A DNA stretch of 64,000 nucleotides from Lachnospiraceae bacterium (GCA_022768465.1 JALELZ010000005.1:147678-211677); one strand, 5' to 3'; shown: positions 25,996 to 36,045, counted from the stretch's first letter. Notes: a model not told the origin generated them from the letters alone. A program made the numbers and translations.

Positions 25996-27993
25996 TTATC
26001 TGAACATGTTTGTAAGGATTCCGCCGTACTGTGCGATAAGCGGAGCGAATACAAGTGAAATAACAGTCATAAGCTTGATAAGGATGTTGATAGAAGGTCC
26101 TGAAGTATCCTTGAAAGGATCACCTACAGTATCACCAACTACTGCAGCCTTGTGGTTATCTGAACCCTTTCCTCCGAAGTTTCCGTTCTCGATGTACTTC
26201 TTAGCATTATCCCATGCACCGCCGGCATTTGAAAGGAAGATAGCCATAAGAACACCTGTAACAAGTGCTCCTGCAAGCATTCCGCCGAGTGCCTCTGTTC
26301 CGAGAAGAAGTCCCATAGCGATAGGAGCGATTACTGCCATAACACCCGGACGAACCATCTCTCTGAGAGCTGCTCTTGTAGAGATATCTACACACTTTGT
26401 ATAGTCAGGCTTTGCCTTCTCTTCCATGATACCCGGAATTTCTCTGAACTGACGTCTAACTTCCTCGATCATGCTGTGTGCTGCCTTAGAAACTGAAGAC
26501 ATTGTCCATGCTGAGAATACGAATGGAAGCATACCGCCAACGAAAAGTCCGATGATAACAAGCGGATCCATGATGTTCATGTTTGTGATGTCAGCAACCT
26601 CTGCGTATGAAACGAAGAGAGCAAGTGCTGTAAGAGCTGCTGAACCGATAGCAAATCCCTTACCCATAGCTGCTGTTGTGTTACCTACAGCATCAAGTGA
26701 GTCTGTGATTTCTCTTACGCTCTCATCAAGGTGGCTCATCTCTGCGATACCGCCGGCATTATCAGCGATAGGGCCGTAAGCATCAACTGCTACAGTGATA
26801 CCTGTTGTTGAAAGCATACCTACTGCTGCAAGAGCGATTCCGAATACGCCTGCGCAGATGTAAGCAACGAAAATACCTACTGCAACGAAGAGGATAGGAA
26901 GTGCTGTTGAAAGCATACCTACTGAAACACCTGTGATAATAACTGTAGCTGAACCTGTCTCTGAAGACTCTGCGATCTCCTTAACAGAATTGTAGTCTCC
27001 TGAAGTGTAAACCTCAGTGATCTTACCGATAGCAAGACCAACAACAAGACCGGCAATGATGGCTACAGCAAATCTCATGCTGCCCATAAGGCTCATTGAA
27101 AGTGCGATAGATGCAACAAGCACAACTGCTGCTGCGAAATATGATCCTGTGTTAAGAGCCTTTGCAGGATTTGATCCCTCTCCGCCCTTAACGAACATTG
27201 AACCGATGATAGAAGCAATAATTCCTACGCCTGCAAGAATAAGAGGGAAGAATACTGCATTTGGCTGAAGGTATTCAGCTGCGAAAACAAGACCAAGAGT
27301 TACAGCAGAAACGATAGCTCCTACGTAAGACTCGAAAAGGTCAGCTCCCATACCTGCAACGTCACCTACGTTATCACCAACGTTATCGGCAATAACGGCA
27401 GGGTTACGTGGGTCATCCTCAGGAATACCTGCCTCAACCTTACCTACAAGGTCAGCTCCTACGTCAGCAGCCTTAGTATAGATACCGCCGCCTACACGAG
27501 CGAAAAGAGCGATTGAAGAAGCTCCGAGTGAGAATCCCATCATAACGTTTGCATCACCTGTGATGATGAATACGAGAGATGTTCCTAAAAGACCGAGACC
27601 TGCAACGCACATACCCATAACAGAACCACCTCTGAATGCTACGTTCAGAGCCTTTGTCATTCCGCCTTCTTTTGCTGCGTTAGCAGTTCTTACGTTTGCC
27701 TTTGTTGCTACGTTCATTCCTACGTATCCGGCAAGAACTGAGAAGAGAGCACCTGCTACAAAGCAGATAGCTGTGATCCAGCTGATACCGAGACCGATGC
27801 AGATGAAAAGTACTGCTACGAAAATAACAAGTACTCTGTACTCTGCAAACAGGAATGCCTTTGCTCCGCCATGGATAGCATCAGCAAGCTCTGCCATCCT
27901 GTCTGTTCCTACAGACTGCTTTGTTACGTATGATGCCATTGCAAATGCAAACACCAGTGCGCAGACAGCAGCTGCAACTGAAAAATAAGCCAT
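25996..27993 (-). CDS. hppA: Membrane-bound ion-translocating pyrophosphatase
   Basis: 665 aa integral membrane enzyme that couples PPi hydrolysis to H+ or Na+ pumping. The catalytic loop is complete: [20 protein letters not shown] and [20 protein letters not shown], with the C-terminal [14 protein letters not shown] and [13 protein letters not shown]. The K+-dependence site reads [10 protein letters not shown], i.e. Ala and Gly at the two positions where K+-independent enzymes have Lys and Thr, so this is the K+-dependent type. Na+ and H+ pumping cannot be told apart by eye, though K+-dependent enzymes include the Na+ pumps. AAGGAG precedes the start. It saves energy from biosynthetic PPi, useful to a fermenter. 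Confidence 0.96.
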   Translation of the reverse strand: MAYFSVAAAVCALVFAFAMASYVTKQSVGTDRMAELADAIHGGAKAFLFAEYRVLVIFVAVLFICIGLGISWITAICFVAGALFSVLAGYVGMNVATKANVRTANAAKEGGMTKALNVAFRGGSVMGMCVAGLGLLGTSLVFIITGDANVMMGFSLGASSIALFARVGGGIYTKAADVGADLVGKVEAGIPEDDPRNPAVIADNVGDNVGDVAGMGADLFESYVGAIVSAVTLGLVFAAEYLQPNAVFFPLILAGVGIIASIIGSMFVKGGEGSNPAKALNTGSYFAAAVVLVASIALSMSLMGSMRFAVAIIAGLVVGLAIGKITEVYTSGDYNSVKEIAESSETGSATVIITGVSVGMLSTALPILFVAVGIFVAYICAGVFGIALAAVGMLSTTGITVAVDAYGPIADNAGGIAEMSHLDESVREITDSLDAVGNTTAAMGKGFAIGSAALTALALFVSYAEVADITNMNIMDPLVIIGLFVGGMLPFVFSAWTMSSVSKAAHSMIEEVRRQFREIPGIMEEKAKPDYTKCVDISTRAALREMVRPGVMAVIAPIAMGLLLGTEALGGMLAGALVTGVLMAIFLSNAGGAWDNAKKYIENGNFGGKGSDNHKAAVVGDTVGDPFKDTSGPSINILIKLMTVISLVFAPLIAQYGGILTNMFR

Positions 27994-28075
27994 TTCCTTT
28001 TCTCCTTAAAAATATAATACAACTTGGAAAATACATGTGTCCTGCAAAACACGGCTTAAGTGTTTCGCACAAAAA

Positions 28076-28101
28076 CATGCATGGACATAAGCCCATACAT
28101 G
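28076..28101 (-). terminator. Terminator downstream of fumC
   Basis: CATGTATGG and CCATGCATG form a 9-bp stem on the minus strand followed by TTTTTG. It lies between fumC and hppA and should separate the two transcripts. Confidence 0.75.
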
Positions 28102-28215
28102 TAAGCACCTAAACTATTTTACACAAAAATACAATTTTGAAAACCCAAAAATGAAAAAACTATGAATTTTTGTGTTTTTTTATAACAATCTGCGGTAAAA
28201 CTGCACTTTTTTGAG

Positions 28216-29595
28216 TTATATCATTTCCTCAGGCTTAAATATTTCGTCAAATTTCTCCTCTTTAAGGAACCCAAGCTTAAGGCAGGCCTCCTTTAAGGAT
28301 ATGTTTTCCTTATATGCAAGCTTCGCTGTCTTTGCCGCATTTTCATATCCTATATAAGGATTTAGTGCAGTTACCAGCATCAGTGAGTTATAAAGATTAT
28401 GATGCATCTTCTCACGGTTTGCCTTAATGCCTACAGCACAGTTATTATTGAAGGAGGTAAGTGAATCAGCTATAAGTCTTGCCGACTGTATGAAATTATA
28501 CGCTGTCACAGGCATAAATACATTTAATTCAAAATTACCCTGACTTGCCGCCATTCCTATGGCAGCATCATTTCCCATTACCTGTACCGCTACCATAGTC
28601 ATCTGTTCGCACTGTGTAGGATTGACCTTGCCCGGCATTATGGATGAGCCCGGCTCATTTTCAGGGATAAAGATCTCTCCCAATCCGTCCCTCGGACCTG
28701 ATGCCAGCCATCTGACATCATTTGCTATTTTCATCATGTCAGCCGCAAGTGCTTTGAGAGCACCATGAGCAAATACGATCTCATCCTTTGAAGTAAGTGC
28801 ATGGAACTTATTGGCTGCAGTCACAAAGGCCTTGCCCGTAAGCTCGGATATCTTTTCTGCAACTAATGTATCAAAGCCTTCAGGGGCATTGAGTCCGGTT
28901 CCTACCGCAGTTCCGCCGAGTGCAAGCTCACTGAGAGGCTTTATAGATGCCGCTACAAGCTCTCTGTCACGCTCAAGGCTTGATCTCCAGCCCGATATCT
29001 CCTGTGAAAAGCTTATCGGAGTGGCATCCTGAAGGTGAGTACGGCCGGATTTAACTATGCCGTCATTTTCAGCCTCAAGTCTCCTCATTGTAGCGATAAG
29101 CAGATCCAATGCCGGAAGCACCTTATCATTAAGGACAGTTACAGCAGCTATATGCATTGCCGTTGGATAAGTATCATTGGAAGACTGTGACATATTGACG
29201 TCATCGTTTGGATGCAGAAGCCTTTTGCCTGCGATCTCATTTCCTCTATTAGCTATTACCTCGTTGGCATTCATATTGGACTGTGTACCTGAACCTGTCT
29301 GCCATACCACGAGAGGAAAATGCTCCATAAGTTTTCCTTCGGCAACCTCGCCGGCAGCTTTTCTGATAGCTTCTAATTTTTCTGCTGTCAGCTTCTCCGG
29401 GCGAAGCCTTGCATTTGCCATTGCCGCGGCCGCCTTTAGTATTCCGAAAGCATGAATTATTTCCTCAGGCATAGTCTCATGGCCTACTCCTATGCGGAAA
29501 TTGTTGCAGCTTCTTTCTGTCTGAGCGCCCCAGTATTTATCGGCAGGAACCTTAACCTCACCCATAGAATCATGTTCGATACGATATTCTTCCAT
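28216..29595 (-). CDS. fumC: Class II fumarate hydratase
   Basis: 459 aa, oxygen-stable fumarase interconverting fumarate and malate. Signatures: GSGTQSNMNANEVIANRG for substrate binding, SQSSNDTYPTAMH, GRTHLQDATPISFSQE, and the flexible active-site loop GSSIMPGKVNPTQCEQ. The C-terminal domain is complete (NPYIGYENAAK). GGAGGG precedes the start. It follows the malic enzyme gene on the same strand after a 32-bp tandem repeat array, so malate made by one enzyme can be used by the other. Confidence 0.96.
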   Translation of the reverse strand: MEEYRIEHDSMGEVKVPADKYWGAQTERSCNNFRIGVGHETMPEEIIHAFGILKAAAAMANARLRPEKLTAEKLEAIRKAAGEVAEGKLMEHFPLVVWQTGSGTQSNMNANEVIANRGNEIAGKRLLHPNDDVNMSQSSNDTYPTAMHIAAVTVLNDKVLPALDLLIATMRRLEAENDGIVKSGRTHLQDATPISFSQEISGWRSSLERDRELVAASIKPLSELALGGTAVGTGLNAPEGFDTLVAEKISELTGKAFVTAANKFHALTSKDEIVFAHGALKALAADMMKIANDVRWLASGPRDGLGEIFIPENEPGSSIMPGKVNPTQCEQMTMVAVQVMGNDAAIGMAASQGNFELNVFMPVTAYNFIQSARLIADSLTSFNNNCAVGIKANREKMHHNLYNSLMLVTALNPYIGYENAAKTAKLAYKENISLKEACLKLGFLKEEKFDEIFKPEEMI

Positions 29596-29613
29596 TTTAT
29601 GCCCTCCGAATTG

Positions 29614-29709
29614 TCAAGCTGCATCTGCAGCTGATTTCTTGATTATCAAACCGCATCTACAGCTGATTTCTTAGTCATCAAGCCGCAGCCGGAGCTGATA
29701 TCTGATTAT
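29614..29709. repeat. Three tandem 32-bp repeats between malic enzyme gene and fumC
   Basis: Units start at 29614, 29646 and 29678 and share TCAA(G/A)C(T/C)GCA and AGCTGAT; units 1 and 2 differ at about six positions and unit 3 is more diverged. Unit 3 overlaps the malic enzyme stop codon. There are no spacers, so it is not a CRISPR array. Each unit contains the short palindrome-like core GCTGCATCTGCAGC or a variant. Confidence 0.85.
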
Positions 29710-30881
29710 ATGCGAGCAACTCCGCTTTCTCTTGCGGCCTCCTCAACAGCCTTTGCAACCGCATCCTTAACTCTCGGATCAAAAGCCTTAGGAAGGATAT
29801 AGTCTGCATTTAATTCTTCATCTGAAATAAGTCCTGCAAGTGCCTTTGCTGCTGCGATCTTCATCTCATCATTTATATCGCTCGCTCTGCAGTCAAGCGC
29901 GCCTCTGAAGATTCCCGGGAATGCAAGTACATTATTGACCTGATTAGGATAATCGCTTCGGCCTGTAGCAACGACCTTTGCTCCGCCGGCCTTTGCATCC
30001 TCAGGGAATATCTCAGGTGTAGGATTTGCGCAGGCAAATATGATAGCATCCTTTGCCATAGTCGCAACGATCTTAGTTGTAAGCATATTAGGCGCTGATA
30101 CTCCTATGAATGCATCGGCTCCCTTTATAACCTCTGCAAGAGTTCCCTTTTCCATGCCGCGGTTTGTAAGCTTAGCTATCTCTTCCTTGACAGGATTCAT
30201 ATTTTCAGGACGGCCCTCGTAGATAGCACCCTTTCTGTCGCAAAGAATAACATTCTTAAGACCTGCAGAAACTAAAAGCTTGGTTATAGCTATAGCTGCA
30301 GCTCCTGCTCCGTTGACCACGAGCTTGATCTCATCCAGCTTCTTTCCTACTACCTTTAATGCATTCATAAGTGCAGCCAGTGAAATAACTGCTGTACCAT
30401 GCTGATCATCATGGAAAATAGGAATATCACAGCGCTCCTTAAGCTTTTTCTCGATCTCAAAGCAGCGTGGTGCGGCGATATCCTCAAGGTTAACTCCTCC
30501 GAAGGAACCTGCAAGCAGTGCTACCGTGTTGACGATCTCATCAACATCCTTTGAACGAACGCAAAGAGGTATTGCATCAACTCCGCCAAAGGCCTTGAAA
30601 AGCACACATTTTCCTTCCATGACCGGCATTCCTGCTTCCGGGCCGATATCTCCTAAGCCAAGAACAGCTGTTCCGTCAGTTACAACAGCTACGGTATTCC
30701 ATCTGCGTGTAAGCTCATAGCTCTTATTCACATCCTTCTGTATCTCAAGGCAAGGCTGTGCAACTCCAGGTGTATATGCAAGTGAAAGCGCCTCACTGCT
30801 GTCTACAGAAGCTCTCGGTGTAACCTCAAGCTTACCCTTCCACTCGTAATGCTTCTTCAGAGATTCCTCAGCGTAGTTCAT
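29706..30881 (-). CDS. NAD(P)-dependent malic enzyme
   Basis: 391 aa, the short bacterial form without a phosphotransacetylase domain. Oxidatively decarboxylates malate to pyruvate. Visible features: tyrosine-containing SLAYTPGVAQPCLEI, the metal-site segment FHDDQHGTAVI, the dinucleotide fold VVNGAGAAAIAITKLL, and the substrate loop FACANPTPEI. GAAAGGAG precedes the start. With fumC and the LrgAB pair it forms a malate/pyruvate block. Confidence 0.95.
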   Translation of the reverse strand: MNYAEESLKKHYEWKGKLEVTPRASVDSSEALSLAYTPGVAQPCLEIQKDVNKSYELTRRWNTVAVVTDGTAVLGLGDIGPEAGMPVMEGKCVLFKAFGGVDAIPLCVRSKDVDEIVNTVALLAGSFGGVNLEDIAAPRCFEIEKKLKERCDIPIFHDDQHGTAVISLAALMNALKVVGKKLDEIKLVVNGAGAAAIAITKLLVSAGLKNVILCDRKGAIYEGRPENMNPVKEEIAKLTNRGMEKGTLAEVIKGADAFIGVSAPNMLTTKIVATMAKDAIIFACANPTPEIFPEDAKAGGAKVVATGRSDYPNQVNNVLAFPGIFRGALDCRASDINDEMKIAAAKALAGLISDEELNADYILPKAFDPRVKDAVAKAVEEAARESGVARI

Positions 30882-30976
30882 CTATTACTCCTTTCAATGA
30901 TCGGCAGTACCAATACTCAAATTTAATTAATTCATATCTTATATATTTTATAGTAAAAGCCCCTGATATTACAATA

Positions 30977-31014
30977 CAGGCAGAGTCCTTTTAAAGCACT
31001 CCGCCTGCATTTTT
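30977..31014. terminator. Hairpin between lrgB and malic enzyme gene
   Basis: CAGGCAGAGT and ACTCCGCCTG form a 10-bp stem with one wobble. The T-run (ATTTTTATTT) lies on the plus-strand side; on the minus strand, where the genes are, the tail is only TATTGTAATA, so termination of lrgAB may be partial. Confidence 0.5.
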
Positions 31015-31033
31015 ATTTAAGCAACATTACTTA

Positions 31034-31738
31034 TTAATAAAGTCCGGCAAATAAAGCCATGGTGATGACCGTCATAAGACCGGCTACAGCTATAGAAAGC
31101 CCTGACATAGCGCCTTCTATTTCTCCCATCTCAAGAGCCTTTGCCGTGCCTAAGGCATGTGATGCAGTACCTATGCCGATTCCTCTTGCAACAGGCTCAG
31201 TTATCCTGAACAGCCTGCATACAGGGACTGCGACAACATTTCCGGTTATTCCGCTTACCACTATTCCTGCTACTGCGATAGAAACATAGCCCTCATACTG
31301 CTCCGCAAGCGCCATTCCCATAGCTGTCGTTATAGCATGAGGAATCAGCGTTACATATTCGGTGTGGCTGAATTTAAATATAATGGCAAATATCAACAGT
31401 GTTAAGCCTGTTGTCAAAACTCCTGACAGTATTCCGAGCAGTATAGCCAGATAATTCTTCTTAAGCGCCTCAAACTGTTCATAAAGCAGGATAGCCAGAC
31501 TGATCGTCGCAAGATTAAGGAAATATGATACGTACTTTCCGCCCTGATTATATGCCTCATAGTCTATATTGAATATTTTCAAAAATGCTATACATATAAG
31601 AAGTCCTACAAGGATAGGATTAAAAAGTATAAAGCCTGTTTTCTTCTGCAGCCAGCGTCCGAACATAAATGCTCCTATTGTAAGCGCGGCACCGAAATAG
31701 GCTGAGCCTAAGAAAATTTCATTCATTGTCTCATTCAT
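31034..31738 (-). CDS. lrgB: LrgB/CidB family membrane protein
   Basis: 234 aa with about seven hydrophobic helices. LrgB family features include GFILFNPILVGLLICIAFLK near the N-terminus and the conserved SHALGTAKALEMGEIEGAMS loop in the C-terminal half. Members were first described as holin-antiholin partners in murein hydrolase control; the Bacillus LrgAB homologue PftAB transports pyruvate. Here it lies between a malic enzyme gene and pyruvate kinase, which favours a pyruvate transport role. It overlaps lrgA by 8 bp. Confidence 0.9.
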   Translation of the reverse strand: MNETMNEIFLGSAYFGAALTIGAFMFGRWLQKKTGFILFNPILVGLLICIAFLKIFNIDYEAYNQGGKYVSYFLNLATISLAILLYEQFEALKKNYLAILLGILSGVLTTGLTLLIFAIIFKFSHTEYVTLIPHAITTAMGMALAEQYEGYVSIAVAGIVVSGITGNVVAVPVCRLFRITEPVARGIGIGTASHALGTAKALEMGEIEGAMSGLSIAVAGLMTVITMALFAGLY

Positions 31739-32099
31739 TGCTGCTGCCTCCCTTTTTAGTACATCTTATAATGAACTGTGTAACTCTGCCGGAAACAGCC
31801 ATAATTATAATCGTGGATACCATGCATACAATAATATATTTAATTATTGAATCCTTGACCTCACTCCATATAACAATAAGACCTACTCCTGCAGGAACAA
31901 ACATTATAGGCTGAACGTCTATAAGAAATCTTGCCGCATCCTTTATGGCATCCAGCTTCAAAAGTCCTGTGAAAAGCAGTAAGAATAATATAACTATTCC
32001 GTAGATACAGGTTGGGATCGGTGCCGGAATGATTGCGTTAAGCAGCTCCGACATAAAGCCGATGATAAGGATAATTAGATACTGACTGATGTACTTCAT
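31731..32099 (-). CDS. lrgA: LrgA/CidA family holin-like protein
   Basis: 122 aa from the ATG at 32099; AAAGGGG lies 9 bases upstream, whereas the longer TTG-started frame (32108) begins directly at that site. Four membrane helices, with the LrgA hallmark NAIIPAPIPTCIYGIVILFL in helix 2. It forms a complex with LrgB. First gene of the lrgAB pair; the lrgB start overlaps its end, indicating coupled translation. Confidence 0.9.
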   Translation of the reverse strand: MKYISQYLIILIIGFMSELLNAIIPAPIPTCIYGIVILFLLLFTGLLKLDAIKDAARFLIDVQPIMFVPAGVGLIVIWSEVKDSIIKYIIVCMVSTIIIMAVSGRVTQFIIRCTKKGGSSNE

Positions 32100-32207
32100 G
32101 CAAAACAACCCCTTTGTTTTATAGTCGGGCTTCCCCTCACCGCTATAACGATATCAGCTAAAGCTCCTGCCGGTAATACCTGCCGCTGTTAATGATATAC
32201 GTATAAC

Positions 32208-32240
32208 AAAAGTCCGTGTGAATGATAACACACGGACTTT
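32208..32240 (-). terminator. Terminator of pyruvate kinase gene
   Basis: AAAGTCCGTGTG and CACACGGACTTT form a 12-bp stem on the minus strand followed by TTGTTATA, between pyk and lrgA. Confidence 0.8.
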
Positions 32241-32363
32241 ACTACAAATTGTATACCTTTTCAATATTTCAGCTATTCAAATCTTTGCCAAAAATTAATT
32301 TTGGCAAAACGAACAAATTAAAGCTCTATTTTTCACATTGAGCTGTATTTATATTCTGCTTAT

Positions 32364-33788
32364 TTACAGCCTGTCAGCTGTCATAACTCTGATAGTATTG
32401 GTCCTTGAGGAATTTCCTAAAGGAAGTCCTGCTGTAAGAACGGCAGATTTACCGATACGTACAAAGCCTGTGCCGATAGCCTTGTTAAAGGCGCTGTCGA
32501 ACAGCATATCCGAATCCTCGATGTGCTCAAGCATCTGCGGTGTAACGCCCCATACAAGATTGAGCTGATAGTAGGTCTTTTCACTCGGAGTGCAGCCAAC
32601 TATCGGGCATGACGGCTTATACTTTGATATCATTCTTGCCGTATATCCTGACTGTGTTACGGTTATGATGGCATCAGCCTTGATGTCTATAGCTGTAAGG
32701 CCGCTCGCATGAGAGATCGCATTGGTCACGCTATCATTAAAATCATGCTCTGTCTCTCTGAAACGCTTCTCATAATCTATATCGCCCTCAGTAAATTCAG
32801 CAATGTCTGCCATAGTCTTAACTGCCTCGACAGGATACTGGCCGGCAGCAGTCTCTCCTGAAAGCATGATAGCGCCTGTGCCGTCATAAATCGCATTGGC
32901 AACGTCTGTGGCCTCAGCTCTTGTAGGTCTAGGATTATGAATCATAGAATCAAGCATCTGTGTAGCTGTAATAACTATCTTGCCTGCTGCCGTAGCCTTC
33001 TTGATGATAAGCTTCTGAATAGCAGGGATCTCTCTGATAGGGATCTCAACGCCGAGGTCACCTCTTGCTACCATGATGCCGTCAGCAACAGCCAGTATCT
33101 CATCGATATTTCTTACACCTTCACGATTCTCTATCTTAGCTATAATAGCTGTTTTTTCTCCGTGGTGCTCCTTAAGCAGGAACTTAAGCTCCTTCACGTC
33201 ATCTGCGCATCTTACAAAGGATGCAGCAATAAAATCAATGCCGTTTTCTATTCCGAATATAATGTCGCTTCTGTCTTTGTCACTGACAAAAGGAAGTCCG
33301 AGACTCACGTCAGGAACATTGACACCCTTATGATTGGAAATGACACCTCCGTTCATGACCTTACAGTTGATATCGTGTCCTACTACCGATTTAACCTTGA
33401 GCTCAACCTGTCCGTCATCGATAAGAATAATGCTTCCCGGTCTTACGTCTCTGTATAAATGCTCATAGGTAATAGCAACCCTTGTCTCATCTCCGAGAAT
33501 GTCATCAGTTGTTAATGTAAAGTCCTGCCCGTAATTAAGCTCAACCTTATCATTTTCAAAATCCTTTAATCTGATTTCAGGGCCGCTCGTATCAAGCATA
33601 AGCGCTATAGGAAGCTTAAGCTGCTCACGCATAGTCTTGATCCTGTTTATTGTCTCCAAATGAGATTCGTGTGTTCCGTGAGAAAAATTAAGTCTCGCAA
33701 CATTCATTCCGCTGAGCATAAGTGCTCTTAAAACATCATCTGATGCAGTTGCCGGACCCATAGTACATACTATTTTTGTTCTTCTCAT
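32364..33788 (-). CDS. pyk: Pyruvate kinase
   Basis: 474 aa, the standard length without the extra PEP-utiliser domain found in some Firmicutes. Catalyses PEP plus ADP to pyruvate plus ATP. N-terminal KIVCTMGPAT and NVARLNFSHG, the active-site IIAKIENREGVRNIDEI and MVARGDLGVEIP, and the C-terminal allosteric domain (from about residue 355) are all present. GAAAGGAG precedes the start. It has its own terminator. Confidence 0.97.
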   Translation of the reverse strand: MRRTKIVCTMGPATASDDVLRALMLSGMNVARLNFSHGTHESHLETINRIKTMREQLKLPIALMLDTSGPEIRLKDFENDKVELNYGQDFTLTTDDILGDETRVAITYEHLYRDVRPGSIILIDDGQVELKVKSVVGHDINCKVMNGGVISNHKGVNVPDVSLGLPFVSDKDRSDIIFGIENGIDFIAASFVRCADDVKELKFLLKEHHGEKTAIIAKIENREGVRNIDEILAVADGIMVARGDLGVEIPIREIPAIQKLIIKKATAAGKIVITATQMLDSMIHNPRPTRAEATDVANAIYDGTGAIMLSGETAAGQYPVEAVKTMADIAEFTEGDIDYEKRFRETEHDFNDSVTNAISHASGLTAIDIKADAIITVTQSGYTARMISKYKPSCPIVGCTPSEKTYYQLNLVWGVTPQMLEHIEDSDMLFDSAFNKAIGTGFVRIGKSAVLTAGLPLGNSSRTNTIRVMTADRL

Positions 33789-33929
33789 TAAATAATCTCT
33801 CCTTTCAGTAATGTAACTCTTTCATTACCCTTCATATTTCCATTTCTTTTCCGACTCTTATTTTAGCATCACTTTATCAGCTTGTGTTGTGAACTTTTTG
33901 TCAATGAAAAGCTGCACATTATAACAATA

Positions 33930-33972
33930 GGGCCGTCGCTTAAGAAAACAATCAATCCTAATGCGACGGCCC
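33930..33972 (-). terminator. Terminator of the alcohol dehydrogenase gene
   Basis: GGGCCGTCGC and GCGACGGCCC form a perfect 10-bp GC-rich stem with a 23-base loop on the minus strand, between the dehydrogenase and pyk. The T tract after it is weak. Confidence 0.7.
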
Positions 33973-34010
33973 CGATTTCAATTAATTTTAAATATATGAT
34001 GTTGATATCA

Positions 34011-35159
34011 TCATATCAGTGATTTATAAAGCTTCTTGATATCCTCTATTGTAGGCTCCTTAGGGTTGCCCGGACGACATGCATCATCATAAGCTGACTG
34101 TGCAAGGAAAGGAATATCCTCTTCCTTTACTATATCCTTAAGGTCTGCAGGAATATTAACATCTGCAGAAAGCTTCTTAACAGCATCAACCGCTGCCTTT
34201 CTGTATTCCTCCTGAGACATCTTCTCTGTTCCCTCAACGCCCATGGCCTTTGCGATATCTCTGTACTTTTCTCCGGTAGCATCGGCATTCCATTCCATAA
34301 CTGTAGGAAGAAGGATAGCATTGGCTACTCCGTGAGGTGTATCATAGAGCGCTCCGAGCGGATGTGCCATTGAATGCACAAGTCCGAGTCCGACGTTAGA
34401 GAAGCCCATGCCTGCAACATACTGTCCGAGAGCCATGCCCTCACGACCTTCAGGTGTATTGTCAACAGCGCCTCTTAAGGAACGGCTGATGATCTCGATT
34501 GCCTTTAAATGGAACATATCTGAAAGCTCCCATGCACCCGCGGTAATGTAACCCTCAATAGCATGTGTCAGCGCATCCATACCTGTTGCTGCAGTAAGTC
34601 CCTTCGGCATAGTAGACATCATATCAGGATCTACAAATGCAACTACCGGGATATCATTGGTATCTACGCATACCATCTTTCTGTCCTTTTCAGCATCGGT
34701 TATAACATAGTTTATAGTAACCTCTGATGCTGTTCCTGCTGTTGTAGGCACTGCAAAAATAGGAACTGACTTATTCTGTGTAGGTGCAACGCCCTCAAGA
34801 CTTCTTACATCAGCAAACTCAGGATTGTTGATGATAATGCCTACAGCCTTGGCTGTATCCATAGGTGATCCGCCTCCGATAGCGATTATAAAATCAGCTC
34901 CCGACTTCTTGTAGGCTTCAACAGCTGCCTGAACATTCTCAATTGTAGGGTTTGGCTTTATGTCTGTAAATGTTTCATACGGCATGTCTATTGTTGCAAG
35001 AACATCAAGTATCTTCTGCAGAAGTCCGTGCTTTGCTACAGTAGGACCGGAGCATATGAATGCTTTCTTAAAATGACGCTTCTTTGCCTCAGGAGCTATC
35101 TCCTTTATCGCACCTGCTCCGTGATATGATGTTTCGTTGAGTACAAATCTGTTAGCCAT
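34011..35159 (-). CDS. Iron-containing alcohol dehydrogenase
   Basis: 382 aa of the group III (FucO-like) family. NAD(P)-binding GGGSPMDTAKAVGI in the first domain; metal ligands in the helical second domain include the aspartate of TGMDALTHAIEGY and the histidines of SMAHPLGALYDTPHGVANA. It reduces an aldehyde to an alcohol with NAD(P)H; lactaldehyde, propanediol or ethanol/butanol steps are all possible. AAGGAG precedes the start. Single gene with its own terminator; the exact substrate is not visible. Confidence 0.93.
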   Translation of the reverse strand: MANRFVLNETSYHGAGAIKEIAPEAKKRHFKKAFICSGPTVAKHGLLQKILDVLATIDMPYETFTDIKPNPTIENVQAAVEAYKKSGADFIIAIGGGSPMDTAKAVGIIINNPEFADVRSLEGVAPTQNKSVPIFAVPTTAGTASEVTINYVITDAEKDRKMVCVDTNDIPVVAFVDPDMMSTMPKGLTAATGMDALTHAIEGYITAGAWELSDMFHLKAIEIISRSLRGAVDNTPEGREGMALGQYVAGMGFSNVGLGLVHSMAHPLGALYDTPHGVANAILLPTVMEWNADATGEKYRDIAKAMGVEGTEKMSQEEYRKAAVDAVKKLSADVNIPADLKDIVKEEDIPFLAQSAYDDACRPGNPKEPTIEDIKKLYKSLI

Positions 35160-35218
35160 AATAATAACATCTCCTTCTTTTTTGTCAGAACTGCTTTAAG
35201 CTCTAAACCTTATGATAT

Positions 35219-35932
35219 TTAAATATTATTCTGTCTGTTGTAGGCATTGCATATAGCATTTGAATTCTTTATAAGGATATGCATTGCCACGAAAGGTCCT
35301 AAACAGCAGAGGAATGCGCCTACGATGTCCCAGAGAAGTATGGTCGTACCGTTTTCCTGGAATGAAAGTCCAAAGCGCGGTGCATTTGTCGCAAGTCTGT
35401 TTCCCAACTTATACTGCCAATAGAAAGAATAAAGTCCGCAGGTTACAAATGATAAAAGTATGAACGGCACAAGTCCTGCCGTAGTTTCATCATCTCCCTC
35501 ACAGGCAATATTAACATCGTGAGCCATCTTATATACAAAATAGTAACCATAGATACCGCAGGTTATGATGCTTAAAACAATATATGATAACAGACCTCTG
35601 TCATCCTTAAGATGCTCCTTCATTATACCGGCACCCCCTGTGCCCTCATTTCTTGCAACAGATGTAACATTTGTACTCATGTCTTTTTCATCTGCATGCT
35701 CATAAGGCTCATCCTGAACCTTGCCGGCACCGGTGTCAGGCTCAGGCTTTCTGTCCTTGCCGCTGAGTGTGTCCTGTACCTCGCTTATAGCGCTGTCAAG
35801 CTCATTCTCAGCACCTGTAAACGCCTGCTTTGCTGCATTTTTAATATTCTCTCCCACTCCTACAGCTGCGCCGCAATTAGGGCAGAATTTCGCTCCGTCT
35901 TTTATTTCATGACCACATTTACTGCAAAACAT
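35219..35932 (-). CDS. Zinc-ribbon membrane protein with DUF4234 domain
   Basis: 237 aa from the ATG at 35932, preferred because GGAGG is 6 bases upstream. It begins with a zinc ribbon, FCSKCGHEIKDGAKFCPNCG (two CxxC pairs), followed by a charged linker (about 25-105) and a C-terminal DUF4234-like region with three hydrophobic segments starting at LLSYIVLSIITCGIYGYYFV and with a second YSFYWQYKLGNRLA unit. The function of this family is unknown. Confidence 0.8.
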   Translation of the reverse strand: MFCSKCGHEIKDGAKFCPNCGAAVGVGENIKNAAKQAFTGAENELDSAISEVQDTLSGKDRKPEPDTGAGKVQDEPYEHADEKDMSTNVTSVARNEGTGGAGIMKEHLKDDRGLLSYIVLSIITCGIYGYYFVYKMAHDVNIACEGDDETTAGLVPFILLSFVTCGLYSFYWQYKLGNRLATNAPRFGLSFQENGTTILLWDIVGAFLCCLGPFVAMHILIKNSNAICNAYNRQNNI

Positions 35933-36045
35933 ACCATACCTCCTTTTCCCCTCATTCAATACTAAAAACTATCCTTTAAAACTACCTTTTTACTTATTCA
36001 AAACCATCTTCTTTTGTTTCATGATAATCATATTTTATGGAAATA

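Noticed and set aside
29614..29709. CRISPR-like array
   Set aside because: The 32-bp repeats are contiguous with no spacers and too few copies.
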